From positions 62,001-126,000 of the forward strand of contig NZ_JBEDYP020000015.1 in the NCBI RefSeq assembly GCF_040117685.2: a DNA stretch of 64,000 bases, read 5' to 3'. The first letter of the stretch is position 1. Every line of letters begins with the position of its first letter. Origin of the DNA: Gracilimonas sp040117685. GTDB taxonomy: Bacteria > Bacteroidota > Rhodothermia > Balneolales > Balneolaceae. The notes beneath the pieces were generated by a model. It had not been told where the DNA came from. It did not search any database and saw nothing but the letters and a program-made list of their open reading frames with translations. Of the stretch, positions 8,757-17,918 are shown one piece after another. The position numbers were made by a program, and so were the translations under genes.

Positions 8757-8765
8757 AACAGATAC

Positions 8766-9752
8766 ATGAGCGACACAAAAACTATTTTATCAGGCATTCA
8801 ACCTTCAGGTAAGCTTCATATTGGTAATTATTTCGGAGCGATCCGACAGCATATTGCCATGCAGGAACAGGGAGAAGCCTTCTACTTCATTGCTAATTTT
8901 CATTCTCTGACATCCCTGAACGACGGGGAGCAGCTTCGGCAGAATACGATTGATGTAACGCTTGATTACCTAGCGCTGGGTTTAGATCCTAATAAAGCGA
9001 CATTCTTTGCCCAGTCTGATGTACCCCAGGTAACCGAACTCGCATGGATACTTGGAACCTTAACACCGGTTTCCCTGATGGAAAAAGGCGTTTCGTATAA
9101 AGATAAAATTGCAGCCGGACTCAGCCCGAATATTGGTTTGTTTACTTATCCTATTCTTCAGGCAGCGGATATATTGATTTACCACTCGGATATCGTGCCC
9201 GTAGGCGAAGACCAAAAGCAGAATATTGAGATTACGCGCGATTTAGCCGGAAAATTCAATCACACTTATGATGGTGAGTACCTCAAGCTACCGGAAGAAC
9301 ATATTGTGAAATCAGTTGCGGTAGTACCGGGGATTGATGGCCGTAAAATGAGTAAAAGCTACAAAAACACCATCAATATTTTCGCTGAAGGAAAGGCGTT
9401 GAAGAAGAGGGTGATGTCGATTGAAACGGATTCTACTCCGCTTGAGGACCCTAAAGACCCGGAGAACGACAATGTGTTTGCACTCATCAAGCTATTTGCG
9501 GATAAAGACATGCAGGATGAGATCGCCGCTAAATATAAAGCCGGGGGATATGGTTACGGTCATGCCAAAAAAGAGCTGTTGGGGATGATTGAGGAGTATT
9601 TTGGTGAAGCAAGAGAGCGGCGCCATGAACTGTCTAAAGACCTGGATTATGTTCATGATGTGCTTAGGGAAGGAAGTAAGAAAGCCCGTGTAAGAGCAGA
9701 GTCTGTGATGGAACCTATCCGGGAAGTAACCGGAATCGTGAGGCACTTTTAA
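8766..9752 (+). CDS. trpS: Tryptophanyl-tRNA synthetase
   Basis: 328 residues, normal length for a bacterial class I TrpRS. The HIGH signature is HIGN (residues 18-21) in PSGKLHIGNYFGA and the KMSKS loop is intact (194-198). SDVPQVTELAWIL and VGEDQKQNIEITRDLA are typical of the family. It charges tRNA-Trp and so sets the signal that the upstream leader peptide reads. It starts nine bases after the trpE stop and two bases before trpG. Its place inside the biosynthetic operon is unusual and would put the synthetase under tryptophan control. Confidence 0.97.
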   Translation: MSDTKTILSGIQPSGKLHIGNYFGAIRQHIAMQEQGEAFYFIANFHSLTSLNDGEQLRQNTIDVTLDYLALGLDPNKATFFAQSDVPQVTELAWILGTLTPVSLMEKGVSYKDKIAAGLSPNIGLFTYPILQAADILIYHSDIVPVGEDQKQNIEITRDLAGKFNHTYDGEYLKLPEEHIVKSVAVVPGIDGRKMSKSYKNTINIFAEGKALKKRVMSIETDSTPLEDPKDPENDNVFALIKLFADKDMQDEIAAKYKAGGYGYGHAKKELLGMIEEYFGEARERRHELSKDLDYVHDVLREGSKKARVRAESVMEPIREVTGIVRHF

Positions 9753-9754
9753 CC

Positions 9755-10318
9755 ATGGTTCTGATTATAGATAATTACGATTCCTTCACGTACAATCTCG
9801 TTCATTTGGTTGCTGCCGAAACGGATAATTATAAAGTCATTCGAAATGATGCCATGACGCTCGAGGAGATCAAAGAATTAAATCCTTCAAAGATTCTTAT
9901 CTCACCGGGACCGGGTCGCCCTCATGAAGCGGGAATTACTGAGGAAATTATAAGGGAGATGGGAAAAGAGACCCCCGTTTTAGGAGTTTGCCTTGGCCAT
10001 CAAGCCATTGGTGAGGTATTTGGAGCAAAGGTTATATATGCCCCTAAGCTGATGCACGGCAAGGTGTCCAAGGTGTCACATAATAATAAATTTATATTTG
10101 AAGGAACTGAGAAAGACTTTACAGCCACCCGATATCATTCCCTGGTATTAGATCCGGATACCATCCCCGATGTTCTTGAAATTACCGCTCATTCTGATGA
10201 TGGTGTCATTCAGGGGATTCGCCACAAAGAATACCCGATTCAGGGGATTCAATTTCACCCGGAAAGCATTCTTACCACGGAAGGACCTAAACTTATTCAA
10301 AACTGGTTGCGACAATAA
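9755..10318 (+). CDS. trpG: Anthranilate synthase component II (glutamine amidotransferase)
   Basis: 187 residues, a class I glutamine amidotransferase. The oxyanion segment PGPGRPHEAG is at about 51-60, the nucleophile Cys79 lies in GVCLGHQAIG, and the His168/Glu170 pair is in HPESIL. It supplies ammonia from glutamine to TrpE. The stop overlaps the trpD ATG by one base (TAATG), suggesting coupled translation. Such subunits can also serve PabB for folate. No second copy is in the window, so a dual role cannot be excluded. Confidence 0.95.
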   Translation: MVLIIDNYDSFTYNLVHLVAAETDNYKVIRNDAMTLEEIKELNPSKILISPGPGRPHEAGITEEIIREMGKETPVLGVCLGHQAIGEVFGAKVIYAPKLMHGKVSKVSHNNKFIFEGTEKDFTATRYHSLVLDPDTIPDVLEITAHSDDGVIQGIRHKEYPIQGIQFHPESILTTEGPKLIQNWLRQ

Positions 10319-11358
10319 TGGATTTCAAAAGTATTCTGTACAAACTTTCATTTTCTGAAAACCTCTCTCAGATTGAGGCCGAAACAGCGCTAAACCTGAT
10401 TATGTCTGGCGAGGTGTCTGAGGAGCAAATTGCCGGTTTCCTCACAGCTATGAGACTCAAAGGCGAAACCGTTGAGGAACTGACCGCTTTCGTGAAGGTG
10501 ATGCGCTCAAAAGCTGTTAAAGTAGACGTTAATGTTGAAGGAGCTATCGATCTTGTCGGAACCGGAGGCGATCAATCAGGTACCTTCAACATTTCAACAG
10601 CAGCCTCCTTTATTACGGCTGCAGCCGGAGTTCCGGTCATAAAGCATGGAAATCGGAGTGCTTCCAGTAAGTGTGGTTCAGCTGATGTTTTAGAGCATTT
10701 GGGAGCTTCCATCGAGCTTGGAAAAGATGGAGTTGAGCAGGTTTTTGATGAAGTCGGGATGGCTTTTATGTTTGCCCCCATGTTTCATCCGGCTATGAAG
10801 TACGTGATGCCGACCCGGCGTGAGTTAGGCTTTCGCACATTTTTCAACATTCTTGGTCCCATGGTTAACCCTGCTGATGTTCAGCGATATGTGATAGGAG
10901 CTTTCAGTAAAGAGGTGGCCGAGAAGATGGTTCACATTCTTGCTAACCTTGATACAGATTTCGCCTACACCTTTAACGCTCATGACGGATTGGATGAAGT
11001 AAGCCTGACATCGCAATCCGAGATCTTTGAGTTGAAGGATAAAGTAGTGTCTACCTCCATTTTGTTTGATCCGGAATCAATGGGGTTTAACAAAGTAGAA
11101 ATGGATGACCTGATGGGAGGCGGTAAAGAGGAGAATGCTGATATACTTACAAGCATTATGGCTAATAAAGCCACTGAAGCTCAGCAAAATATCGCATTGT
11201 TAAATGCGACCTTTGCCATTCAGGCTTCCGGTAAAGTTGATAAACTCGAAGAAGCTAAAGAACTGGCCGTGGATGCCCTTGAGTCAGGTAAAGCACGTAA
11301 GATGCTGAATGACTTTATTGATGCTACTAACGATGCCATGGGCACATTCAAATATTAA
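10318..11358 (+). CDS. trpD: Anthranilate phosphoribosyltransferase
   Basis: 346 residues, full length for TrpD. It joins anthranilate to PRPP to give phosphoribosylanthranilate. GTGGD (81-85) and NIST (91-94) form the PRPP-binding region. KHGNR (109-113) and the downstream GSADVLEHLG are also diagnostic. ATG overlaps the trpG stop, and trpC follows after three bases. It is a free-standing enzyme, not fused to TrpG as in enterics. Confidence 0.97.
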   Translation: MDFKSILYKLSFSENLSQIEAETALNLIMSGEVSEEQIAGFLTAMRLKGETVEELTAFVKVMRSKAVKVDVNVEGAIDLVGTGGDQSGTFNISTAASFITAAAGVPVIKHGNRSASSKCGSADVLEHLGASIELGKDGVEQVFDEVGMAFMFAPMFHPAMKYVMPTRRELGFRTFFNILGPMVNPADVQRYVIGAFSKEVAEKMVHILANLDTDFAYTFNAHDGLDEVSLTSQSEIFELKDKVVSTSILFDPESMGFNKVEMDDLMGGGKEENADILTSIMANKATEAQQNIALLNATFAIQASGKVDKLEEAKELAVDALESGKARKMLNDFIDATNDAMGTFKY

Positions 11359-11361
11359 ACC

Positions 11362-12192
11362 ATGAGCACTATACTTGATCAAATAGTAGAAAAGACGGCG
11401 GAAGATTTAGAGAGGCGAAAGAGGAAGGTCTCATTTAATGACTTCAACTCGTTTGAGGGTTTTGAGAAACAGACCATTTCTTATAAAGATGCTCTGTCAG
11501 GTACAGATTCCGTTTCTATCATTTCAGAAGTTAAAAAAGCTTCTCCATCCAAAGGAATCATCCGGCCTGATTTTGATCCGGTTGACATTGCACTTCGATA
11601 CGAGGAGGGAGGTGCATCCGCAATTTCAGTGCTCACGGATCAGCCTTTTTTTAAAGGTGACTTGAAATATCTTGAGGCTATATCCAAAAGAGTTAAACTT
11701 CCGTTACTGCGCAAAGACTTTATCATTGATCCATACCAGATAAAAGAGGCGAAAGCCTATGGAGCGGATGCAGCCTTAATCATCGTTGCAATCACGGAAG
11801 GTGCCCAGCTCAATGAATTGCTACATGCCGCCAAAGAATTTGAATTGGATGCTCTGGTTGAATGTTATGATCAGGAAGACTTTGACCGAATAGATTTTGA
11901 GCAGGTTGATATCCTTGGAGTAAATAACAGAGACTTAAAGAATTTTGAAGTGGATGTACATCGAGGCATTGAGATATTGCAACAGGCGCCCGAAGGAACG
12001 GTATTGGTCTCTGAAAGTGGATTGTCTTCCGGCAAAGACCTGGCTGTATTGCGGAAAGAAGGAATTCACTCAGCTTTAATCGGCGAATTTTTTATGAGGC
12101 AGGATGACCCCGGTCAGGCCGTAAAAGATTTAATTGAGCAAACAGAAGAAGAATTTCAACGCTTACAAAGAGAAGATATAGAACATAGCTGA
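11362..12192 (+). CDS. trpC: Indole-3-glycerol phosphate synthase
   Basis: 276 residues, a single (beta/alpha)8 barrel. It catalyses ring closure and decarboxylation of CdRP to indole-3-glycerol phosphate. The early motif SEVKKASPSKG (55-65) and LLRKDFIIDPYQI (near 115-127) contain the catalytic Lys residues. VNNRDLKNFEVD and VSESGL near the C-terminus are phosphate-binding and active-site strands. It is monofunctional, with TrpF encoded separately just downstream. Confidence 0.96.
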   Translation: MSTILDQIVEKTAEDLERRKRKVSFNDFNSFEGFEKQTISYKDALSGTDSVSIISEVKKASPSKGIIRPDFDPVDIALRYEEGGASAISVLTDQPFFKGDLKYLEAISKRVKLPLLRKDFIIDPYQIKEAKAYGADAALIIVAITEGAQLNELLHAAKEFELDALVECYDQEDFDRIDFEQVDILGVNNRDLKNFEVDVHRGIEILQQAPEGTVLVSESGLSSGKDLAVLRKEGIHSALIGEFFMRQDDPGQAVKDLIEQTEEEFQRLQREDIEHS

Positions 12193-12198
12193 ATCAAT

Positions 12199-12210
12199 TC
12201 ATCCGTGTTC
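12199..12210 (+). repeat. TCATCCGTGTTC motif upstream of trpF
   Basis: The 12-base string TCATCCGTGTTC lies 14 bases before the trpF ATG. An identical copy lies 18 bases before the trpB ATG. It resembles a dispersed intergenic motif often seen ahead of genes in this phylum. Confidence 0.4.
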
Positions 12211-12224
12211 GATCATCAAAGTTT

Positions 12225-12878
12225 ATGACACAAGAAGACCAAAGAACAAGAATTAAGATTTGCGGGATTACAAACCTTGAAGATGCCCGGTTTGCGGCTG
12301 GTGCTCTGGTAGATTATCTGGGTTTTATCTTTTATGAGAAAAGTCCCCGATATATTGAACCGGGAGAGGCAGGAGCCATTATAAACTGGCTTGAAGGCCC
12401 TGAAAAAGTTGGCGTATTCGTGAATCAGCCTTTGGATGATGTAAACCGCATAGCTAAAGAAACCGGACTGGATTATGTGCAGCTGCACGGTGACGAATCG
12501 GTAGAATACTGTGAATTGGTTGAAAAACCCATCATTAAAGTCATTCATATTCAGGAGGAAACGGTTCCTTATTTATTGAAGCACCAGATTGATCAATACT
12601 CTGAAGTAGCTGACTACCTGCTTTTTGATACAAAAATAGATGGCCTTTGGGGCGGAACCGGTAAATCATTTGACTGGGATATGCTGAATGAAGCTGATAT
12701 TGATGTTGCGTTTTTCCTTTCCGGTGGATTGAATGCGGAGAATATCAGTGAAGCAATAGAAACGGTTCAGCCTTATGCAGTAGATATTTCAAGCAGCCTG
12801 GAGCAGAAACCCGGACTGAAAGATTTTGGAAAAATTGAAGACTTCATGCATCTCATGAGGTCTTTGGAAGCAGATTAA
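12225..12878 (+). CDS. trpF: Phosphoribosylanthranilate isomerase
   Basis: 217 residues. It isomerises PRA to CdRP by an Amadori rearrangement. The N-terminal KICGIT carries the catalytic Cys13, followed by DYLGFIFYEKSPRYI. The general-acid Asp is in LLFDTKIDG, and GGTGKSFDW plus FFLSGGLNAENI supply phosphate-binding turns. VDISSSLEQKPGLKD is the usual C-terminal signature. It follows trpC after 32 bases that carry a repeat motif. Confidence 0.95.
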   Translation: MTQEDQRTRIKICGITNLEDARFAAGALVDYLGFIFYEKSPRYIEPGEAGAIINWLEGPEKVGVFVNQPLDDVNRIAKETGLDYVQLHGDESVEYCELVEKPIIKVIHIQEETVPYLLKHQIDQYSEVADYLLFDTKIDGLWGGTGKSFDWDMLNEADIDVAFFLSGGLNAENISEAIETVQPYAVDISSSLEQKPGLKDFGKIEDFMHLMRSLEAD

Positions 12879-12953
12879 TTGAACTCAGACGAATGGATTG
12901 AGAGGATGCTCACTGATTATTTTATTTAAAAATGTGAATCTGCTGAATCTGTG

Positions 12954-12965
12954 TCATCCGTGTTC
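12954..12965 (+). repeat. TCATCCGTGTTC motif upstream of trpB
   Basis: Second identical copy of the 12-base motif, in the 105-base trpF-trpB gap. GAATCTGCTGAATCTGTG precedes it, itself a partial tandem of GAATCTG. This is the longest gap inside the operon and holds no gene. Confidence 0.4.
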
Positions 12966-12983
12966 CATCAGAATGGTTAATTT

Positions 12984-14189
12984 ATGAATACAAAAACTGA
13001 AACAAAGAAATATACCTTTCCCGATGAGCGGGGGTATTATGGTAAATTCGGCGGAAAATTCGTGCCTGAGATTTTAATACCGGCTATTCAGGAGCTGGAG
13101 CAGGAATTTCAGAAAGCTAAGAAGGATGAAGACTTCCAGAATGAATTTAAGTCTCTGTTGGATGAATACGTGGGCCGGCCTACCAAGCTGACCTTTGCTA
13201 ATCGGTTAACCGAACATTATGGTAAGGGCAAGATTTACCTGAAAAGAGAAGATCTTTGTCATACCGGTGCTCATAAAATCAACAATGCGATTGGCCAGGT
13301 ACTATTGGCGCGACGTATGGGTAAAAAGCGAATCATAGCTGAAACCGGAGCCGGCCAGCATGGAGTAGCTACGGCCACAGCATGCGCGAAATTCGGCCTG
13401 GACTGTGTGGTTTATATGGGTGAAGAAGACATGGTTCGGCAAAAATTGAATGTAGATCGAATGACTTTGCTTGGAGCAGAAGTCAGGGGAGTGAGCAGTG
13501 GTTCAAAAACCCTGAAAGATGCAACCAATGAAGCCATTCGTGACTGGGTAACCAATGTAGATACCACTTTTTATATCATTGGATCGGTTGTAGGCCCTCA
13601 TCCTTACCCCATGATGGTTCGGTATTTCCATGAGGTTATCGGGCGCGAAACGAGGAAACAAATCCATGATTACGAAGGGAGAAACCCGGATCACCTTATT
13701 GCGTGTGTGGGAGGTGGTTCTAATGCTATTGGTTTCTTTTACCCCTTTCTCGACGATAAGGACGTGAATATCATAGGAATTGAAGCGGCCGGCTATGGCG
13801 TCGATTCCGGACAAACCGCTGCTACCATGAGCAAAGGCACACCCGGTATACTTCATGGTTCGCTTAGCTATTTACTGCAAAGTGATGAAGGGCAAATTGA
13901 ACTTGCCCATTCCATCAGCGCAGGATTGGATTACCCCGGTGTTGGCCCCGAACATGCTCACCTGAAAGATCTTGGAAGGGTAAATTATTATGCCGTAACT
14001 GATGAAGAGGCTATGGCTGCCGTTAAGCTGTTATCTAAAACGGAAGGTATAATTCCGGCTTTAGAAACCGCACATGCTTTTGCATGGTTAGAGAAACTTT
14101 TACCGAAAACTTCTAAAGACGATATTATTATTTTGAACTGCTCCGGTCGCGGTGATAAAGATATGGGAACAATTTCTGAAAATTTATAA
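12984..14189 (+). CDS. trpB: Tryptophan synthase beta chain
   Basis: 401 residues, a PLP enzyme of fold type II. It condenses indole with serine to give tryptophan. The PLP lysine is Lys98 in KREDLCHTGAHKINN. AETGAGQHGVATA follows, and the glycine-rich phosphate loop is ACVGGGSNAIG. SAGLDYPGVGPEHA is the TrpB1-type signature, so this is the standard TrpA-dependent form. The stop is eight bases before the trpA start, and the two subunits form an indole-channelling complex. Confidence 0.97.
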   Translation: MNTKTETKKYTFPDERGYYGKFGGKFVPEILIPAIQELEQEFQKAKKDEDFQNEFKSLLDEYVGRPTKLTFANRLTEHYGKGKIYLKREDLCHTGAHKINNAIGQVLLARRMGKKRIIAETGAGQHGVATATACAKFGLDCVVYMGEEDMVRQKLNVDRMTLLGAEVRGVSSGSKTLKDATNEAIRDWVTNVDTTFYIIGSVVGPHPYPMMVRYFHEVIGRETRKQIHDYEGRNPDHLIACVGGGSNAIGFFYPFLDDKDVNIIGIEAAGYGVDSGQTAATMSKGTPGILHGSLSYLLQSDEGQIELAHSISAGLDYPGVGPEHAHLKDLGRVNYYAVTDEEAMAAVKLLSKTEGIIPALETAHAFAWLEKLLPKTSKDDIIILNCSGRGDKDMGTISENL

Positions 14190-14197
14190 AGGTAAAA

Positions 14198-14995
14198 ATG
14201 AATCGAATTCGAAAGGTATTTGAAGAAAAGGGTAAAGACTCTAAACTGATGAGCCTTTTTCTAACAGCAGGTTTCCCTGATTTAGATGCTACTGTAGATC
14301 TGATCCTTGGCTTTAAAAATAACGGGGCCGATATTATTGAGCTTGGAATGCCCTTTAGTGATCCATTAGCCGATGGACCCACTATCCAATATTCAAGCGA
14401 TGTAGCTATTAACAATGGCATTACCATTGACAGGATTTTCGAAATGGTGAAGGAAGTCCGCAAGCAATCGGAAATCCCCATCATTTTAATGGGATATATG
14501 AACCCGGTGCTTCGCTATGGTGTGGAAAAGTTTTGTGCCGGGGCGGAAGAAGCAGGCGTTGATGGACTCATCATCCCCGATATTCCCATAGAAGAGGGTG
14601 GAATTATTGAGGAGCACGCCAAAAATTCTAAACTATCTCTTATATACCTTGTTGCGCCTAACACTAGCGATGAACGTATGAAGCAGGCCGATGAAAAGTC
14701 GGAGGGATTTGTATATTGCGTTTCCGTTACGGGGGTAACCGGAGCCCGGGAAGGCGAGGAAGTCTCAAAATCGGTGAACCGGTTTATTGAGCGGGTCAAA
14801 ACCAATATTACCCGGAACCCGGTGATGGTAGGTTTTGGTATTAAATCTCATGAAGATGCAAATGATATCGCATCAAATGCCGATGGTTTTATTGTCGGAA
14901 GTGCCTTAATTGACACCATCAAGAAAAATTATCCGAATGAGGAATGGCAATCAGAGCTTTTTTCCTTCGTTCACTCACTGAAATTTGGAAAATAA
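14198..14995 (+). CDS. trpA: Tryptophan synthase alpha chain
   Basis: 265 residues, a TIM barrel that cleaves indole-3-glycerol phosphate to indole and glyceraldehyde 3-phosphate. FLTAGFPD (21-28) and IIELGMPFSDPLADGPTIQ carry the two catalytic acids (Glu48, Asp59). VYCVSVTGVTGAR and VGFGIKSHED are the phosphate-binding strands. It is the last biosynthetic gene of the operon, and a DUF4837 lipoprotein gene starts only nine bases later. Confidence 0.97.
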   Translation: MNRIRKVFEEKGKDSKLMSLFLTAGFPDLDATVDLILGFKNNGADIIELGMPFSDPLADGPTIQYSSDVAINNGITIDRIFEMVKEVRKQSEIPIILMGYMNPVLRYGVEKFCAGAEEAGVDGLIIPDIPIEEGGIIEEHAKNSKLSLIYLVAPNTSDERMKQADEKSEGFVYCVSVTGVTGAREGEEVSKSVNRFIERVKTNITRNPVMVGFGIKSHEDANDIASNADGFIVGSALIDTIKKNYPNEEWQSELFSFVHSLKFGK

Positions 14996-15004
14996 TTACA
15001 CATT

Positions 15005-16108
15005 ATGCGAATAACGTTAGGATCACTATTCATTTCTGCTGTTGCTCTTCTTTTTGTCTCTTGTGATGGAGATTACCGTCCATTGGCTGAAGGTAATACC
15101 CGCGAAGTAATCGTGGTTATGGATTCAACAAAATGGGAAAGCCAGACAGCCGAGGCCATCAGAGAGGTCTTCGGAAAGTGGGTGTTAACTGTACCAAACG
15201 GAGAGTCTTATTATGATCTTCGGTTTACTCAAATACGTTCTCAATCGCATTTAGATCGTCTTAAAAGCAGTAAGAATTTAATTTTTGCTGCCCCGATTGA
15301 CGAGGACTCCAATACCGGACGACAGGTTCGAGGCTTCCTGGATGAGTCGGTTGAACAGCGAGTTAAGGATGGCGAAAGTTTCGCTTTTCCTGTGGAAGAT
15401 CAATGGTATAGGGATCAATATGTGTTGATATTAAGTTCTTCTTCTGATTCACTTCTGGCTCAGAAAATCAGGAATACAGAGAACTCATTGTTGAGCAATA
15501 TGCTTCAAAAAGAGCTGCAGCGTTGGGAGTATTTTGTGTACGAAAAGAAAGAACAAACTCAGCTGTCAGATTCGTTGTGGGAAAACCGAGGGTTCAAAGT
15601 TCGCTTTCAGCATGATTATATCAAGAACATAGACACGCTGAACTTCCTGAGTTATCGCCGGTTCCTGCCTCAAAATGACCGCTGGATGTGGATTTGGTAC
15701 AAAGACAATGTGGATGATATTTCCTTTCTGGACGATGAATGGATTATCAATACCCGCGATTCCCTTTCTCAGGAATATATTAAGGGAGCCCGCGATTCCA
15801 TGTACGTTCAAACTTATACCAACCGCCCTGAAATCAGACCAATTATTACTGAAAGCTTCCAGAAAGGGAGGTTACTGGCTTATGAAACCCGCGGAACCTG
15901 GTATATGGTAAACGGACTGATGGGAGGTCCGTTTGTGAATTTCACTTATTATGATCCCGATACCAATCGGTTATTCATGATCGATTACAACCAGTTTGCA
16001 CCCAGTGTAAGAAAGAAACTGCCTTTTGTGCGCCAGTTTCGTGCTATGGGAAGAACGTTTGAGTCTGACTCCACCTGGATGTCTTCATCCGAAGATCCGG
16101 CATCTTAG
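15005..16108 (+). CDS. DUF4837 family lipoprotein
   Basis: 367 residues. The signal peptide ends in a lipobox (ALLFVSC, Cys at 20). REVIVVMDSTKW, FGKWVLTVPNGESYYDLRFTQI and a C-terminal TWYMVNGLMGGPFVNFTYYD are recognisable as DUF4837, a family limited to Bacteroidota and relatives. Its function is unknown. It sits nine bases behind trpA and is probably co-transcribed with the trp operon, but a link to tryptophan metabolism is not established. Confidence 0.85.
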   Translation: MRITLGSLFISAVALLFVSCDGDYRPLAEGNTREVIVVMDSTKWESQTAEAIREVFGKWVLTVPNGESYYDLRFTQIRSQSHLDRLKSSKNLIFAAPIDEDSNTGRQVRGFLDESVEQRVKDGESFAFPVEDQWYRDQYVLILSSSSDSLLAQKIRNTENSLLSNMLQKELQRWEYFVYEKKEQTQLSDSLWENRGFKVRFQHDYIKNIDTLNFLSYRRFLPQNDRWMWIWYKDNVDDISFLDDEWIINTRDSLSQEYIKGARDSMYVQTYTNRPEIRPIITESFQKGRLLAYETRGTWYMVNGLMGGPFVNFTYYDPDTNRLFMIDYNQFAPSVRKKLPFVRQFRAMGRTFESDSTWMSSSEDPAS

Positions 16109-16209
16109 TTTTAGAACTTAGTGTATAATAGTTATTTGTGAATGCTAAAAGTCAGCGAAGCTTCGGACTGTGCTTCGGCTTAGTGTAAATAATAAAGAAT
16201 GATTAGTTC

Positions 16210-16950
16210 GTGCAAATACAGAAACAAAAGCTTGATCTAGAAATCATTGCCTACCATGGGTGGGGGTTTGATTCAACCTTTTGGAACAACTGGCCGGCAA
16301 TTCTTCCTCATAACGTTTTATTTAAAACGGCGGACAAAGGCTATTTTCTGGATGAAAAACACCCCAAATTTTCCGGCAGTTCAAAACACAAAGCTCTTTT
16401 CTTGCATTCTTATGGTCTGCATTGGTGTCCTCAAGAGCATATCGAACAGGCTACCTGCATTGTAATATTCAATGGCTTTCGTTGCTTCCATCCTGATGAT
16501 GGAAGCCAGAGATCGGAATCAAGAAAGGCTTTGCAAAGTATGATTTCAGGATTTGAGAACAACCCCAAGGATGTTCTTCAAGCTTTCTGGAAGAATGTTT
16601 TTCACCCCCACAAAAACAAGTATATCCGAAAAGGAAAATTTGACAAAGATTTATTGGTAAAGGATTTAAAACAAATGGATACCGGATCCTTCAATATTCA
16701 AAACCTTCAAAATGGCAAGCCGATCATTAGCCTGGATGGTGGTAGTGACAAGGTTCTGACGAACAACCGCGGAAAGTCATTTACAGAGATTACGGAAGGA
16801 AATGCTGTATATCATTTTATAAAGAAGGCAGGACACGGCTTACCAGCTACTCATCACCAGGAATGCTGGTCGTTTATCAGTGCAATGATTCCTATTTTTC
16901 AGCACAATGGAAACTACAGAAGAAAAAGACATCAACAGAGTAGCCCGTAA
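16210..16950 (+). CDS. BioG/BioH-like alpha/beta hydrolase
   Basis: 246 residues from a GTG start; no ATG is in frame before about residue 110. The alpha/beta hydrolase core shows HGWGFDSTFW, the nucleophile in LHSYGLHW (HSYG replaces the usual GxSxG), an Asp in SLDGGSDKVL and a His in KKAGHGLPATHH. This layout fits pimeloyl-ACP methyl ester esterases (BioH/BioG/DUF452-like), which remove the methyl group put on by BioC. The gene overlaps bioC by 44 bases. The exact family needs a profile search. Confidence 0.72.
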   Translation: MQIQKQKLDLEIIAYHGWGFDSTFWNNWPAILPHNVLFKTADKGYFLDEKHPKFSGSSKHKALFLHSYGLHWCPQEHIEQATCIVIFNGFRCFHPDDGSQRSESRKALQSMISGFENNPKDVLQAFWKNVFHPHKNKYIRKGKFDKDLLVKDLKQMDTGSFNIQNLQNGKPIISLDGGSDKVLTNNRGKSFTEITEGNAVYHFIKKAGHGLPATHHQECWSFISAMIPIFQHNGNYRRKRHQQSSP

Positions 16951-17716
16951 ATTCGGCAATGCAGCTGAAACCTATCATCAGGAAGCAGAAATTCAAAGAA
17001 AAGTAGCTGATGGACTTATTTCGTCGCTATTGCCCTGGAGAGAACTTTTGCCTTCGGGTCCGATTCTTGAAGTGGGATGTGGTACCGGTTTTTTGACTCG
17101 TGAACTTATCAAACACTTTCCCGGGAAAGAATTTCTTATTACCGATGCTTCACCTGAAATGGTTCAGTTTTGTAAATCTGAATTGGAAAAGGAGGGGCTT
17201 CTGACTGATAAAGTTCAGTTTCAGGTATTGGATGCCGATGAATTTGATCAGACGGATGAAAAATTCTCGATGGTAATCAGCAATTTCGCCCCTCACTGGT
17301 TTAAGGATACATCTGTAGCATTAGAGAATCTATCAAAATCTATACGGCCTGGAGGATTGCTCCTTTGTTCTTTTCCGGGGAATCACTCTTTTGAGCAATG
17401 GTATCAAAACTGCCTGGAACTTGGGCTTCCTCATACCGCAAATCCATTACCCGATGTGGAAGAAGTGGTTGTGAAACTGTCTATGGGACCCATGCAAATC
17501 GACTATTATGAAAATGATTTATACCAGGAGTTTGCTTCGTCTATGGATTTTTTCCGGCACTTAAAAAGAATCGGGGCCTCTGAGAGTGTAAAGGGTTCTT
17601 CACTATCTAAAAAACAATTCAGACTACTTACAGATCACTGGGATAAAAAATCCGAACACAAGGTAAAGATAAAATGGCATGTGGTTTACCTTGCGGCTAA
17701 AAAAGACTTTACATGA
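16907..17716 (+). CDS. bioC: Malonyl-ACP O-methyltransferase
   Basis: 269 residues, a class I SAM-dependent methyltransferase. RVARKFGNAAETYHQEAEIQ at the N-terminus is the BioC signature, and motif I is ILEVGCGTGFLT. FSMVISNFAPHWFKD and GGLLLCSFPG complete the fold. BioC methylates malonyl-ACP to prime pimelate synthesis for biotin, and the overlapping upstream hydrolase would demethylate the product. No other biotin genes are in the window. Confidence 0.87.
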   Translation: METTEEKDINRVARKFGNAAETYHQEAEIQRKVADGLISSLLPWRELLPSGPILEVGCGTGFLTRELIKHFPGKEFLITDASPEMVQFCKSELEKEGLLTDKVQFQVLDADEFDQTDEKFSMVISNFAPHWFKDTSVALENLSKSIRPGGLLLCSFPGNHSFEQWYQNCLELGLPHTANPLPDVEEVVVKLSMGPMQIDYYENDLYQEFASSMDFFRHLKRIGASESVKGSSLSKKQFRLLTDHWDKKSEHKVKIKWHVVYLAAKKDFT

Positions 17717-17797
17717 TAATGAAAGGATAAGCAGTCTGCCTGGTCTGTAATTTTAAACCACATTTCCAATCCAACTCCGAGTAAGTCCGTATAAAAA

Positions 17798-17827
17798 AAT
17801 CATAAATACATAAATAAATTATGATTT
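17798..17827. repeat. 9-bp inverted repeat in convergent gap
   Basis: AAATCATAA (17798-17806) and TTATGATTT (17819-17827) flank a 12-base AT-rich loop. It lies in the 200-base gap between convergent genes bioC and the small membrane protein. A bidirectional terminator is possible, but there is no GC-rich stem. I see nothing else in this gap. Confidence 0.4.
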
Positions 17828-17918
17828 AACCTGACGATTCTTTAAAATCTACCCGAGTACAGGGTTTGGGTTTTTGGGGTACTTTTTTCTTCTTACTGAA
17901 GTAACGTGCAGCCTGTAT

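Noticed and set aside
16156..16177. CGAAGC/GCTTCG hairpin after the DUF4837 gene
   Set aside because: There is no T-run after the stem, so it is not listed as a terminator of the trp transcript.
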